Source: Bog-756 sp963699345
GTDB taxonomy: Bacteria; Actinomycetota; Acidimicrobiia; Acidimicrobiales; RAAP-2
DNA length: 64,000 bases
Direction: 5' to 3'
NCBI GenBank assembly: GCA_963699345.1
Contig: CAVOTL010000003.1
Span: 62,001 to 126,000, forward strand
Shown here piece after piece: positions 33,388 through 41,868 of the stretch. A model generated the notes under the pieces. It was not told the DNA's origin. It saw only the letters and a program-made list of their open reading frames with translations, and did not search any database. The translations under genes were made by a program, and so were the position numbers. Numbering within the stretch: the stretch's first letter is position 1; each line of letters opens with the position of its first letter.

Positions 33388-35085
33388 CTACATGGCCTCG
33401 GGCGCGTGCACCCCGAGGAGGCCGAGGCCGATGGACAGTCCGATCCGCGATGCCTCGACCAACCACAGTCGGGCCTGGGCCAGGTCCGGGTCGACGTCGT
33501 CGGCCAGGATCGGGCAGTCGTGGTAGAAGCCGTGGAAGCACGATGCCAGGTGCCGGACCCACGTGGTCACCTTGGTCGGGGCGCGGTCGACGGCGGCGTC
33601 GGCCACCACCTCGGGCAGCTCCTCCAGGCAGCGGAGCACCTCGAGTTCGCGCGGGTGGGTGAGCAACGACAGGTCCACCTCGGCCAACGGGGTGCGGACC
33701 ACGTGCCGCTCGGCGGCCTTGCGACCCACCCCGCCGATCCGGGCGCTGGCCATCTGGACGTAGAAGACGGGATTTTCGGCGGACTGCGCCCGAACGGCCG
33801 CCAGATCGAAGGTGGCCGCCTGGTCGAGCGAGCTCATGAGGCTGAGGATCCGGGTGGCGTCGGGGCCGATGTCGGCGATCACCGTGTCGAGGTCGATGGC
33901 CGTCCCCGCCCGCTTGCCCATCTTCACGGCCTCGTCGCCGTCGACCAACGACACCATCTGGCCGAGCCGGACCTCGAGGCGCGACGGGTCGACCCCCATG
34001 GCGGTGACCCCCGCCACGAGGCTGGCCACCTGACCGTGATGGTCGGCACCGAACACGTCGATGACCCGGTCGAAGCCGCGCACGAGAAACTTGTCGCGGT
34101 GATAGGCGAGGTCGCCGGCCAGGTAGGTGGCGTCGCCGTTGGCCTTGCGCAGGACGCGGTCGCGCGTGTCCCCCAGCTCGGAGGTCCGGAACCAGGTGGC
34201 GCCGTCCTGTTCGTAGACGAGACCCTTGTCGGCCAGCAGGGCGATCGTCTCGTCGACCGCGCCGCTCTCCTCGATCGACGCCTGCGAGTACCACTCGTCG
34301 AAGACGATGCCCACCGACTCGAGGGTGGCGCGGATGCGCTCGAGGATCCGGTCGGCCGCCCAACGGCCCGCCTCGGTCACATCGTCGGGACCGTCGTACT
34401 CGGCGGCCAGGTCGGTCACGTACTGACCCTGGTAGCCGCCCTCGGGGACCTCGTCGCCGGCCCGACGGGCGAGGAGGCTGGAACCCAGCGTGCGGATCTG
34501 GCCCCCCGTGTCGTTGACGTAGTACTCCCGGCTGACGTCGTAGCCGGCTCGCGCCAGCACCCGCGCCAGGGCGTCGCCGTAACTTCCCCACCAGCCGTTG
34601 CCGACGTGGATGGGTCCCGTGGGATTGGCCGAGATGAACTCCACCTGGACCCGTTCACCGTGCCCGATGTCGGGTCGGGCATAGGAGCTCTCGCCCTGGT
34701 CGAGCACGGCGGCCATCGCCTCGTGCAGCCAGGCGTCGTCGAGTCGGAAGTTGATGAAGCCCGGTCCGGCGATCTCGATGCCCACCACGTGATCGGGCAG
34801 TCGACGCTCCAGGACCTCGAGGACGGAGGTGGCCAGGGAACGGGGGTTGGTCCCGACCTTCTTGGCCGTGACCAGGGCGATGTTGGTCGACCAGTCACCG
34901 TGCTCCCGACGGGCCGGCCGTTCGAGGTGTACCGAAGCCGGGTCGACGTCGAGGTCCAACCCACCCTCGGACGCCACGGTGGACACCGCGGCAGCCACGG
35001 CGTCGGCCAGGCGCTCGCGGACCGGACGGTAGGCCGCCGTGGCGTCGGCGGGCGTCGGTTCGGCGGTCGGTTCGGAGAGGGACAT
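33388..35085 (-). CDS. argS: Arginyl-tRNA synthetase
   Basis: The product is 565 residues from ATG 35085 (MSLSEPTAEPTPADA); the longer open frame upstream runs antisense to the tRNA gene and is rejected. The N-terminal Add1 domain is followed by the class I signature FISANPTGPIHVGNGWWGSYGD (HIGH as HVGN, about residue 155), YYVNDTGGQ, and the Rossmann fold. GQMVSLVDGDEAVKMGKRAGTA gives the KMSK-like loop as MGKR. The DALR anticodon domain follows (FYVQMASARIGG) and the protein ends in the usual C-terminal helices. It is divergent from the gene for its own substrate type, tRNA-Arg(CCG). Confidence 0.95.
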   Translation of the reverse strand: MSLSEPTAEPTPADATAAYRPVRERLADAVAAAVSTVASEGGLDLDVDPASVHLERPARREHGDWSTNIALVTAKKVGTNPRSLATSVLEVLERRLPDHVVGIEIAGPGFINFRLDDAWLHEAMAAVLDQGESSYARPDIGHGERVQVEFISANPTGPIHVGNGWWGSYGDALARVLARAGYDVSREYYVNDTGGQIRTLGSSLLARRAGDEVPEGGYQGQYVTDLAAEYDGPDDVTEAGRWAADRILERIRATLESVGIVFDEWYSQASIEESGAVDETIALLADKGLVYEQDGATWFRTSELGDTRDRVLRKANGDATYLAGDLAYHRDKFLVRGFDRVIDVFGADHHGQVASLVAGVTAMGVDPSRLEVRLGQMVSLVDGDEAVKMGKRAGTAIDLDTVIADIGPDATRILSLMSSLDQAATFDLAAVRAQSAENPVFYVQMASARIGGVGRKAAERHVVRTPLAEVDLSLLTHPRELEVLRCLEELPEVVADAAVDRAPTKVTTWVRHLASCFHGFYHDCPILADDVDPDLAQARLWLVEASRIGLSIGLGLLGVHAPEAM

Positions 35086-35216
35086 GGTGGACCGAGGATA
35101 CGCGGTCGACGCCCAGGCCACGGAAGCGCCGGACTCCCCGCTCCGCCGATGGCAGTAGAGTTGCCTCTTCGAGGGAACGGGTACCCGGCCCAGTCGGCCG
35201 GTACCGGACCTCGTCT

Positions 35217-35288
35217 GCCCCTGTAGCTCAGCGGATAGAGCGTCGGCCTCCGGAGCCGAAAGCGCAGGTTCGATTCCTGCCAGGGGCA
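35217..35288 (+). tRNA. tRNA-Arg (anticodon CCG)
   Basis: The cloverleaf can be drawn by hand. The acceptor stem is GCCCCTG (35217-35223) with CAGGGGC (35281-35287) and discriminator A at 35288. The D arm is GCTC/GAGC. The anticodon stem TCGGC/GCCGA encloses the loop CTCCGGA, so the anticodon is CCG (reads CGG). The T arm is GCAGG-TTCGATT-CCTGC. CCA is not encoded. It lies 130 bases upstream of and divergent from argS. Confidence 0.95.
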
Positions 35289-35327
35289 CGTTTTCTGCGT
35301 CGGCGGCTTGGCGTTGGGTCCATAGGG

Positions 35328-37184
35328 TCAGCCCAAGCTCATCGTGTCGACGTCCGTCGTCCCACTACCCGGGTAGAACTGGAATCGGATCGTGGACACC
35401 GGTTGGGGCGCGTCATAGACGACCTGATAGTCCCTGTAAGTGCCGGCTGCTGCCGAATACGAGATGCAGCTGTGCGTGTTGGGACCCAGTCCCCAGAGGC
35501 AGAGTTCCCCGGTGGCCGTCCCCGCCTGGGAGGAGATCCACGCCGTCCCGACATACGACTGCCAAGAACCGGCTGTGACGGGAACGTCTTGGTAGAGGCT
35601 GGCTCCCGCGCCGGAATTCCCATTGAAGGCGAGGTAGTAGCCGCCATCGTGGGCGATGGCGGGGGCTCCGTTGCCAACCTGATATCGGGCGAAGCCGGTA
35701 CCCGGGCCGATCTGCCAACCGGACGATGAGTTTTCCGCGGAGCCGTCATGGAGGAGGTTGGCCACCAAGCTCATCGTGTCGACGTCCGTCGTCCCACTAC
35801 CCGGGTAGAACTGGAATCGGATCGTGGACACCGGTTGGGGCGCGTCATAGACGACCTGAAAACCCCAGTAAGTGCCGGCTGCTGCCGAATACGAGATGCA
35901 GCTGTGCGTGTTGGGACCCAGTCCCCAGAGGCAGAGTTCCCCGGTGGCCGTCCCCGCCTGGGAGGAGATCCACGCCGTCCCGACATACGACTGCCAAGAA
36001 CCGGCTGTGACGGGAACGTCTTGGTAGAGGCTGGCTCCCGCGCCGGAATTCCCATTGAAGGCGAGGTAGTAGCCGCCATCGTGGGCGATGGCGGGGGCTC
36101 CGTTGCCAACCTGATATCGGGCGAAGCCGGTACCCGGGCCGATCTGCCAACCGGACGATGAGTTTTCCGCGGAGCCGTCATGGAGGAGGTTGGCCACCAA
36201 GCTCATCGTGTCGACGTCCGTCGTCCCACTACCCGGGTAGAACTGGAATCGGATCGTGGACACCGGTTGGGGCGCGTCATAGACGACCTGATACTTTCGG
36301 TAGGTGCCGGCTGCTGCCGAATACGAGATGCAGCTGTGCGTGTTGGGACCCAGTCCCCAGAGGCAGAGTTCCCCGGTGGCCGTCCCCGCCTGGGAGGAGA
36401 TCCACGCCGTCCCGACATACGACTGCCAAGAACCGGCTGTGACGGGAACGTCTTGGTAGAGGCTGGCTCCCGCGCCGGAATTCCCATTGAAGGCGAGGTA
36501 GTAGCCGCCATCGTGGGCGATGGCGGGGGCTCCGTTGCCAACCTGATATCGGGCGAAGCCGGTACCCGGGCCGATCTGCCAACCGGACGATGAGTTTTCC
36601 GCGGAGCCGTCATGGAGGAGGTTGGCGCTTTGCGCGCCACCGCCGCCACCCGGTGAGTTGCTCCCATCTGGCAGCCACCAACCCACGTACGTGTTGTAGG
36701 GATGAGCAGATGCGACTTGAGCCATCGTCTCGAAGTGCACAGCATTCTCGTTGACAACATCGTTCGTGGAAATCATCTCGCCACCACTGCCCATGATCGT
36801 GATGTGACTGTAATCAGAAGGGTCGCTCGCGCCGGGTCCCGATGCGTTGTAGAACACCAATGCCCCGTAAGGGGGGGTCGTATTACTCCCCCCACTGGTC
36901 CCGGACTTGAAGCCATCGCTCCAGACTTCCTGCGGGTAAGTGTTGCTATTGAACGTTCCGTAGTTGGTCAACGGCTCTATGTTCAGACCGGCTCCATCCT
37001 GGTAGGCGCGCTGGACGAGCGTCAGGCAAAGACCCCCATAGCTGGTGTTTCCGATCTGGCCGATTGCCCAGTTGACGGCGTTGGTTTCGACGGAGGTCTG
37101 TGCCGATGCCGGCTCCGCCGTCGAAACGGCTAGACCTAGGGCCACGATCGCCGTGACTGCCAGCACTGAGACCTTCCACCGCAT
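35328..37184 (-). CDS. Secreted NlpC/CHAP-like protein with three 144-residue carbohydrate-binding-like repeats
   Basis: The product is 618 residues from ATG 37184, with a perfect AGGAGG site. A signal peptide (WKVSVLAVTAIVALGLAVS, then EPASAQ) precedes a domain of about 130 residues with GGLCLTLVQRAY and SHITIM, where the Cys and His are placed as in NlpC/P60 or CHAP cell-wall peptidases. A Gly-rich linker (SPGGGGGAQS) leads at residue 187 into three 144-residue modules starting NLLHDGSAENSSSGWQ, likely jelly-roll carbohydrate-binding domains. The modules are identical except for the residues after AAGTY (RKY, WGF, RDY). The role is probably binding and cutting of peptidoglycan or surface glycan. 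Base composition of the first third is visibly lower in GC than the core genes. Confidence 0.8.
   Translation of the reverse strand: MRWKVSVLAVTAIVALGLAVSTAEPASAQTSVETNAVNWAIGQIGNTSYGGLCLTLVQRAYQDGAGLNIEPLTNYGTFNSNTYPQEVWSDGFKSGTSGGSNTTPPYGALVFYNASGPGASDPSDYSHITIMGSGGEMISTNDVVNENAVHFETMAQVASAHPYNTYVGWWLPDGSNSPGGGGGAQSANLLHDGSAENSSSGWQIGPGTGFARYQVGNGAPAIAHDGGYYLAFNGNSGAGASLYQDVPVTAGSWQSYVGTAWISSQAGTATGELCLWGLGPNTHSCISYSAAAGTYRKYQVVYDAPQPVSTIRFQFYPGSGTTDVDTMSLVANLLHDGSAENSSSGWQIGPGTGFARYQVGNGAPAIAHDGGYYLAFNGNSGAGASLYQDVPVTAGSWQSYVGTAWISSQAGTATGELCLWGLGPNTHSCISYSAAAGTYWGFQVVYDAPQPVSTIRFQFYPGSGTTDVDTMSLVANLLHDGSAENSSSGWQIGPGTGFARYQVGNGAPAIAHDGGYYLAFNGNSGAGASLYQDVPVTAGSWQSYVGTAWISSQAGTATGELCLWGLGPNTHSCISYSAAAGTYRDYQVVYDAPQPVSTIRFQFYPGSGTTDVDTMSLG
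35333..36627 (-). repeat. Three tandem 432-bp repeats, near-identical
   Basis: Units start at 35333, 35765 and 36197. By direct comparison the copies match base for base, except a 12-base patch at 35428-35439, 35860-35871 and 36292-36303. The patch encodes R-D-Y, W-G-F and R-K-Y. Identity this high, apart from one patch, points to very recent duplication or ongoing homogenisation. Confidence 0.9.
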
Positions 37185-37584
37185 TCCACGCCTCCTAATC
37201 AACAACGCACCCCGCGAGCGCCGGACGCGTGACGGTATCAGCGGTCTCAACAGATGCGCTGAGACGCTCCAGTTTGGGCGGCAGTGAGTGACAGGGCGAC
37301 CACGAGGTGTGACATAGATGGAAGCGGACGGACGTCTGTCACTGGTCCGTTGTGATGTCTCAAGACATCGGAAACTTCTGAACCTGCGGCCGGAGGCGGA
37401 TCACGTTCGGTTCCAGCCGTCCTACAGGCCCGTCCTGATTGTTCGTGGGCGGGTTCCGCACGAGGTCGGCGCACAGCACTTGGCCGGTTCCGCGCCGGCC
37501 GACCGCCCACACTGCCGTCCGAGCCCCCCATCGGTGCAGCCACCGGCCATCGGTGCGAACCGTGGTGCCGGCAAGATCCGTCCC
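37185..37584. other. 400-base gap with a palindrome
   Basis: No supported gene. GATGTCT-CA-AGACATC (37354-37369) is a perfect 7-bp inverted repeat of operator type. A second imperfect palindrome around GGACGTCT lies near 37327-37345. The gap separates the minus-strand module-repeat gene from the broken pentapeptide gene. A promoter for the former should lie in 37200-37300 but is not clear. Confidence 0.4.
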
Positions 37585-38447
37585 CTACGGGTTGGGCGGC
37601 CCGAGATTGTTGGCGCAAGTGTTTCCGTCGTTGTCGCTGAGGGTGCCGTCGGGGCAAACGTCCGCGGTCCAGCGTGCATCGAGATCCGCGCCGGTCAGGA
37701 TGGCGTCGGAAAAATCGTCCTCCAGGAGGGTCGCTCCGGCGAAGGTCGCGTCGGCGAGATCGGCACCACTGAAATCGGTGCTCCCGACGTAGATCCCGGC
37801 GAACTGGGCGCCCACCAACTGCGCCCCGGAGAAGTTCGCGGCCTGCACCACCGGTTTGCCGGTCCCCTGGTCGAAGATCGCACCGTCGAGATCGGTGCCC
37901 ACGAACGTGGCGCTGCCGTACCGGGCACCGGTCAGATCGGCCCCCGCCAGGTCGTCACCGTCGAGATCGGCACTCCGGAACCGGCAGTACCGCAGGTCGG
38001 CACCAGGGCCGAAGTTCGAACAGTCCGGGGACTGTCCGGCGACGAAGTGGGCCGGCCGTGACGCGTTCCCGGTTCCGATGGCATTGATCGCCCGTACCCG
38101 GGCCAGGTACTCGTGCCCGTCGGTCAGACCACCTACCGAGCAACTCGTCGCACCCGTGGTCGAACAGCTCCCCCCGTGACGGTGACGGTGTACCCGGTGA
38201 CGGGCGAACCCCCGTCCGACTTCGGCGGGGCCCACGAGACGGTGCCCCCGCCCTCGATCGGTACGGCGACCGCCGCCCGGGGTGTTCCCGGCGGTCGGAG
38301 TCTGATGCTCTTCGCAACCGCCGGCGACGCCACCAGGAGCGTCACGGAGGAAACGGCCAGGACCGCGACACCGAGTCGGAGTACACCGGAAGCTTCCGAA
38401 CACCGGGCGCGTCCTCGCCCGACCGAAACACCTGCTGATGCGCTCAC
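37585..38447 (-). pseudogene. Secreted FN3 plus pentapeptide-repeat protein, frameshifted at a G tract
   Basis: The gene starts at GTG 38447 (signal peptide LGVAVLAVSSVTLLVASPAVA). It then enters a fibronectin type III domain (TVSWAPPKSDGGSPVTGYTVTVTGG) that is broken at a run of six G on the minus strand (38170-38175). In the next frame the same domain resumes perfectly (SCSTTGATSCSVGGLTDGHEYLARVRAINAIGTGNAS). A seventh G would join them. The second part has about 12 pentapeptide units (ADLRY CRFRS ADLDG DDLAG ADLTG and so on), ending in a CPDGTLSDNDGNTC tail. Pentapeptide repeats form a right-handed beta helix. The mononucleotide tract makes both sequencing error and phase variation possible. 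Function unknown; probably extracellular. Confidence 0.8.
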
Positions 38448-38770
38448 GTCAGCACCCCCGTTCGCCCTGCAGTGCCCTCGACCATGTTCAGCCCGGACCC
38501 GCGGGGTGTCAATCCGTCATGCGGACCAACGCGAATCCTCCAGGTCGCGACCACGACCGGCCGGTTCTCCTGGGCCCCTGGAGCGCCGACGAACCCGGGG
38601 CGGGCGACCACCGCTCACCGGAGTCGAGGGCCCACCGGGGCGGGCCGCCCCCGGTCGTTCGTCGACCGGTGAATCCCCGTTGCACATTTCCGATTGACTC
38701 CGGCCCCCCTCCGATTAACCATCACGTACTGCGGGGTGGCGGCAGCGGCAGCGGAGAAGGGACGGCACCC
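38448..38770. other. Divergent intergenic region
   Basis: No supported gene. It must hold promoters for the minus-strand FN3/pentapeptide gene and the plus-strand secreted protein. On the plus strand a TTGACT near 38695 is followed 16 bases later by TAACCA, a weak promoter candidate. The ribosome binding site of the downstream gene (GGAGAAGGG) starts near 38754. Confidence 0.35.
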
Positions 38771-39691
38771 ATGGGACGACTTCCGACCACCACAGCTCTG
38801 CGGTCCAGAACCGCCCGGACGGCCCGGCTCGCCACCGCCGTCATGATGGGTCTGGCCGGTATCGCAGCATCGGCGCTGATCCCCACGGGGTCGGCCGATG
38901 CCGGCGGCGACCTCGCGATCACGACCACATCGATCCCGGGTGCCGTCATCGGCACCCCCTACGCCGCGCAGTTGGCCGCCACCGGTGGTAACGCCCCCTA
39001 CACCTGGAAGCTGGCCGCCGGATCGGCGAAGCTGCCCAAGGGTCTGCATCTGGCCAAGACCGGATGGATCTCGGGAACTCCGTCCACCAAGAGCGTGACA
39101 TCCACCGTCACGGTCGAGGTGCTCGACACCAAGGTGGGCAAGCCGAAGACCCAGAACACGGCGACCGGTACGTTCGCCGTCGTCATCGACCCGCTGCTCC
39201 GGACCGGCACCGCCTCGGGCCCCGCCGTGGCCGTCGGCGACACGCTGACGCAGAACGTCAGCTTCGACGACGACGGTGGCGGTGACGGCCTCGGTGGATG
39301 CTCGGGCACCGCCCAGGAGACCGTGGTGTCGAATCCGACGGCGCCCGGCACGGCCTCGCTGGACCTCACCGGACTGAACTTCGACGACTGCGGTGGCTAC
39401 GTCGAATCCGCGTGGCTGAGCTCCGGTTCCTCGACCATCACCATCGCCGATTCGCCAGGCGATCCGGTCACGACCGGGCCGCTCGATTTCGGTCTCGAGA
39501 CGGGCGTCGGCGACTTCGGCATCGACAGCTCGGGCATGTCGGGGTCCTGGTCGAATGGGACGAACTCGCTCGGATTCGCGGATCAATCGTTTACGTTCGC
39601 CGGTCTCAACGAGACGGACGAGGTGGAGGCCACCTTCGGTCCTGTCGTGGATTCGAGTGTGAGCGGGTCACCGCTGGTCTTCGTCTCGTAG
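38771..39691 (+). CDS. Secreted protein with putative Ig (He_PIG) domain
   Basis: The product is 306 residues from ATG 38771, with GGAGAAGGG upstream. A signal peptide (ARLATAVMMGLAGIAASALIPTGSADA) is followed by an He_PIG-like domain (IPGAVIGTPYAAQLAATGGNAPYTWKL, then GLHLAKTGWISGTPS), a surface Ig-fold in which Tyr-x-W and GxPS are typical. The rest (from about residue 130) is a Gly/Ser/Asp-rich beta region with CSGTAQETVVSNP and NFDDCGGYVESAW, possibly with a disulfide. No enzyme motif. It is probably cell-surface or secreted, like its neighbours in the islet. Confidence 0.7.
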   Translation: MGRLPTTTALRSRTARTARLATAVMMGLAGIAASALIPTGSADAGGDLAITTTSIPGAVIGTPYAAQLAATGGNAPYTWKLAAGSAKLPKGLHLAKTGWISGTPSTKSVTSTVTVEVLDTKVGKPKTQNTATGTFAVVIDPLLRTGTASGPAVAVGDTLTQNVSFDDDGGGDGLGGCSGTAQETVVSNPTAPGTASLDLTGLNFDDCGGYVESAWLSSGSSTITIADSPGDPVTTGPLDFGLETGVGDFGIDSSGMSGSWSNGTNSLGFADQSFTFAGLNETDEVEATFGPVVDSSVSGSPLVFVS

Positions 39692-39716
39692 GGGCGGGCG
39701 ACTCCGGCCGTTCGGC

Positions 39717-40922
39717 TCAGCCGTCCACCGACAGCTGGGCGGCGGCGGCCGCGGGTGCGGGTGACGACTCGGTCTGCGGCGTCGCCAGCGACGTGCCGTC
39801 GGTCGGTGACAGGTCCGTGCAGGTCCTGGCCGCGTTCCAGGTCGCCAGGGCCTGCGTGGCGTCGGCTCCGCTCAGGGGGACCGGCAGCTCGTTCTCGATG
39901 AGGGCCGGCCGCCACGTGACGCTGTCGATCTGGCGCCCGGTGGCGGTGACCACCAGTGAGCCGCTCTGGTCGGTCGGGGACGGCGTGTTGTAGAAGGCGA
40001 AGTTGCCGAGCCCGTAGTCCACGTAGGCGGATCCCAGGTAGCCACCACCCAGCAGGACGTGCGCATGGCTGCCGATCACGATGTCGGCTCCCGCCTGCAC
40101 CAGCACGTTGGCCAGCGGCTCCTGGATCGGGTCCGGACAGGCGTCGAGCTCGACGCCCCAGTGGAGGAAGACGATGACGGTGTCGGACACCTTCCGGGCC
40201 GCCTCCACCGCGTTGACCAGATCGGTCACGTCGTACGCCGAGGCCAGACCGGGCTGGGTGGCGGTCGCGGTCCAGGCGGTCTGCAGGTCGCTGTCGATGA
40301 CCTGGGTAGCCGCGATGATGGCGATCTTCTGCCCGTCGATCACCGTCGTGTAGGGCGTGAAGGCCTGGGCGGCGTTCTGGCCGATGCCGATCACCGGGTA
40401 GCCGGACTGCGCCCGGGCCGTCAACGCCATCTGGAGTCCCGGCTGGCCGCAGTCCTCGCCGTGGTTGTTGGCCTCGGTGACGAGGGTGGTCCCCGCTGCC
40501 TTGAAGGCCGTCAGGGCCGTCGCCGGCGCGTAGAAGTCGTAGGTCTTGGGCTGGGGATCGGGGCACGTCCCGTCCGTCATGGCGGACTCGAAATTGACCA
40601 TGCTGAGGTCGGCCCCGGACAAGAGGGCCGGCACGCCGGTCCCGAGGGCGGTCGTCGGGTCGTCGGCCAGTCGGGCGCCGAGCGTGCTGCCCGAGGGGAA
40701 GTTGACGTCGCCGCCGAAGGCGAAGGTGACGGCCCGTCCGTTCCCGCGCCAGTCCGACTCGAGGCGCGGGTTGGTGACGGGATGTGACGGGGGCTTGGGT
40801 CTGGCGTCGTGACGGGTGGCGGCGTGGCCTCCCCCGCCACCCAGTCCCCACCAGAGTCCGACGATGAGGACGGCCACGAGGGCGCCCGCAACGGTGCGGT
40901 TCCGGCGGACGCGTCGCGACAC
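39717..40922 (-). CDS. CapA-family (poly-gamma-glutamate synthesis-type) metallophosphatase-like protein
   Basis: The product is 401 residues from GTG 40922. An N-terminal membrane anchor (GALVAVLIVGLWWGLGGGGG) is followed by the CapA/PGA_cap fold: FAFGGDVNFPSG, MVNFESAMTD, TTLVTEANNHGEDCG, IVFLHWGVELD, QAGADIVIGSHAHVLLGG and VDYGLGNFAFYN. The Asp, Asn-His and GSHAH residues match the metal-binding set of calcineurin-like phosphoesterases. Family members serve capsule polyglutamate synthesis or unknown cell-envelope roles. No capB/capC genes are adjacent, so I do not assign PGA synthesis. The last 30 residues are Ala/Pro-rich. Confidence 0.85.
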   Translation of the reverse strand: MSRRVRRNRTVAGALVAVLIVGLWWGLGGGGGHAATRHDARPKPPSHPVTNPRLESDWRGNGRAVTFAFGGDVNFPSGSTLGARLADDPTTALGTGVPALLSGADLSMVNFESAMTDGTCPDPQPKTYDFYAPATALTAFKAAGTTLVTEANNHGEDCGQPGLQMALTARAQSGYPVIGIGQNAAQAFTPYTTVIDGQKIAIIAATQVIDSDLQTAWTATATQPGLASAYDVTDLVNAVEAARKVSDTVIVFLHWGVELDACPDPIQEPLANVLVQAGADIVIGSHAHVLLGGGYLGSAYVDYGLGNFAFYNTPSPTDQSGSLVVTATGRQIDSVTWRPALIENELPVPLSGADATQALATWNAARTCTDLSPTDGTSLATPQTESSPAPAAAAAQLSVDG

Positions 40923-41095
40923 CAGCCCCGGGTCGTCGCGCCCCGGGCCCTCGACGAGCAGTTGGGTATGCGGCGGACGGACGGAGGGGCCGGCGTCCGC
41001 AGACGGTGGAGGTAGGAGGTCGGTCGGCGTGGCCCGACTCTACGTGCCGGGCCCCGGCCGCCGCGGGCCGGGTCCCGGGGTTCCGTCCACTGGAC

Positions 41096-41722
41096 TCAGT
41101 GGGGCCGGTCGGTGAGTTTCGTTCCGTCCCACCACTGGACCGGCCCCCCGGGGTTGTCCGGGTTGCCGTACCAGCCGGGCGGCAGGGGCATGGGCCCGGG
41201 TGGCGCACCGACGTCCTCGCCGGGGGCGATCGGGCCGACTCGGCCGGGACGGCGCCGGTCGCCCCGGCGGCGCTCCACTTCGGGGTAGCCGGGAGCGGAC
41301 GCCCCGACCGGCTCCGGTTCGGACGACGGCGGACCCTGTGGTCCGGGGGTGACGCCGACCGTCGTCGGCGCGGTCACGGCGAGCGTCTCGGCCGGCACCG
41401 GACTCGGATGGTCGGGACCCGGGACCACGGCCACTGCCGTGACCGGAGCCGCTTCGGTGGCGACCTGGCGTCGGTGACGGACGGTCAGCAGGAACGATCC
41501 CGTCAGGAGCACGGCGCCGAGGACGATCAGTCCCACCCCGATGTGGGCGGCCAGGGAATACGCCGCACAGCTCCGGGCCGTGACGTCGCCGTGGGTCAGC
41601 ACCACGATGTTGGTCGCGCAACTCACCGACGAGGGGCTGCACAGGGCGAAGAGCAGGGTGCCGACACCGAGGGCGACGCCGCCCCCGACGGCACACCGAA
41701 TCCGCCCCCGGCCCCGTTCCAT
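41096..41722 (-). CDS. Two-helix membrane protein with C-terminal DUF2510
   Basis: The product is 208 residues from ATG 41722. Two membrane segments (about 11-28 and 58-82), with a loop holding three cysteines (CSPSSVSC, then SCAAYSL), are followed by a Pro-rich cytosolic stretch and a DUF2510 module at the very end (LPPGWYGNPDNPGGPVQWWDG). DUF2510 is usually N-terminal; the C-terminal position here is less common. Function unknown. Confidence 0.65.
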   Translation of the reverse strand: MERGRGRIRCAVGGGVALGVGTLLFALCSPSSVSCATNIVVLTHGDVTARSCAAYSLAAHIGVGLIVLGAVLLTGSFLLTVRHRRQVATEAAPVTAVAVVPGPDHPSPVPAETLAVTAPTTVGVTPGPQGPPSSEPEPVGASAPGYPEVERRRGDRRRPGRVGPIAPGEDVGAPPGPMPLPPGWYGNPDNPGGPVQWWDGTKLTDRPH

Positions 41723-41868
41723 ACCTGGCGAACCTAGTGGACCACCTGTTTCAGCGGTCAGCCAGGAGGCCGGGCGCTACGGAGAGTGGGCGGGATGCCC
41801 GCTACGGACCGCTCCCGCGCGAGCGGCGGCCACGCCCGGTGACGGGCGGCCACCGGGGCATCCGGTCG

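Noticed and set aside
35333..36627. CRISPR array
   Set aside because: Repeats are 432 bp long, coding and in one frame; no short repeat-spacer pattern exists anywhere in the window.
35289..38447. Prophage or integrated element at tRNA-Arg
   Set aside because: No integrase, no phage structural genes and no duplicated tRNA 3' end were found; kept only as a possible decayed islet.
39717..40922. Calling the CapA-like gene a poly-gamma-glutamate synthesis gene
   Set aside because: capB and capC are missing; the CapA fold alone does not prove that pathway.
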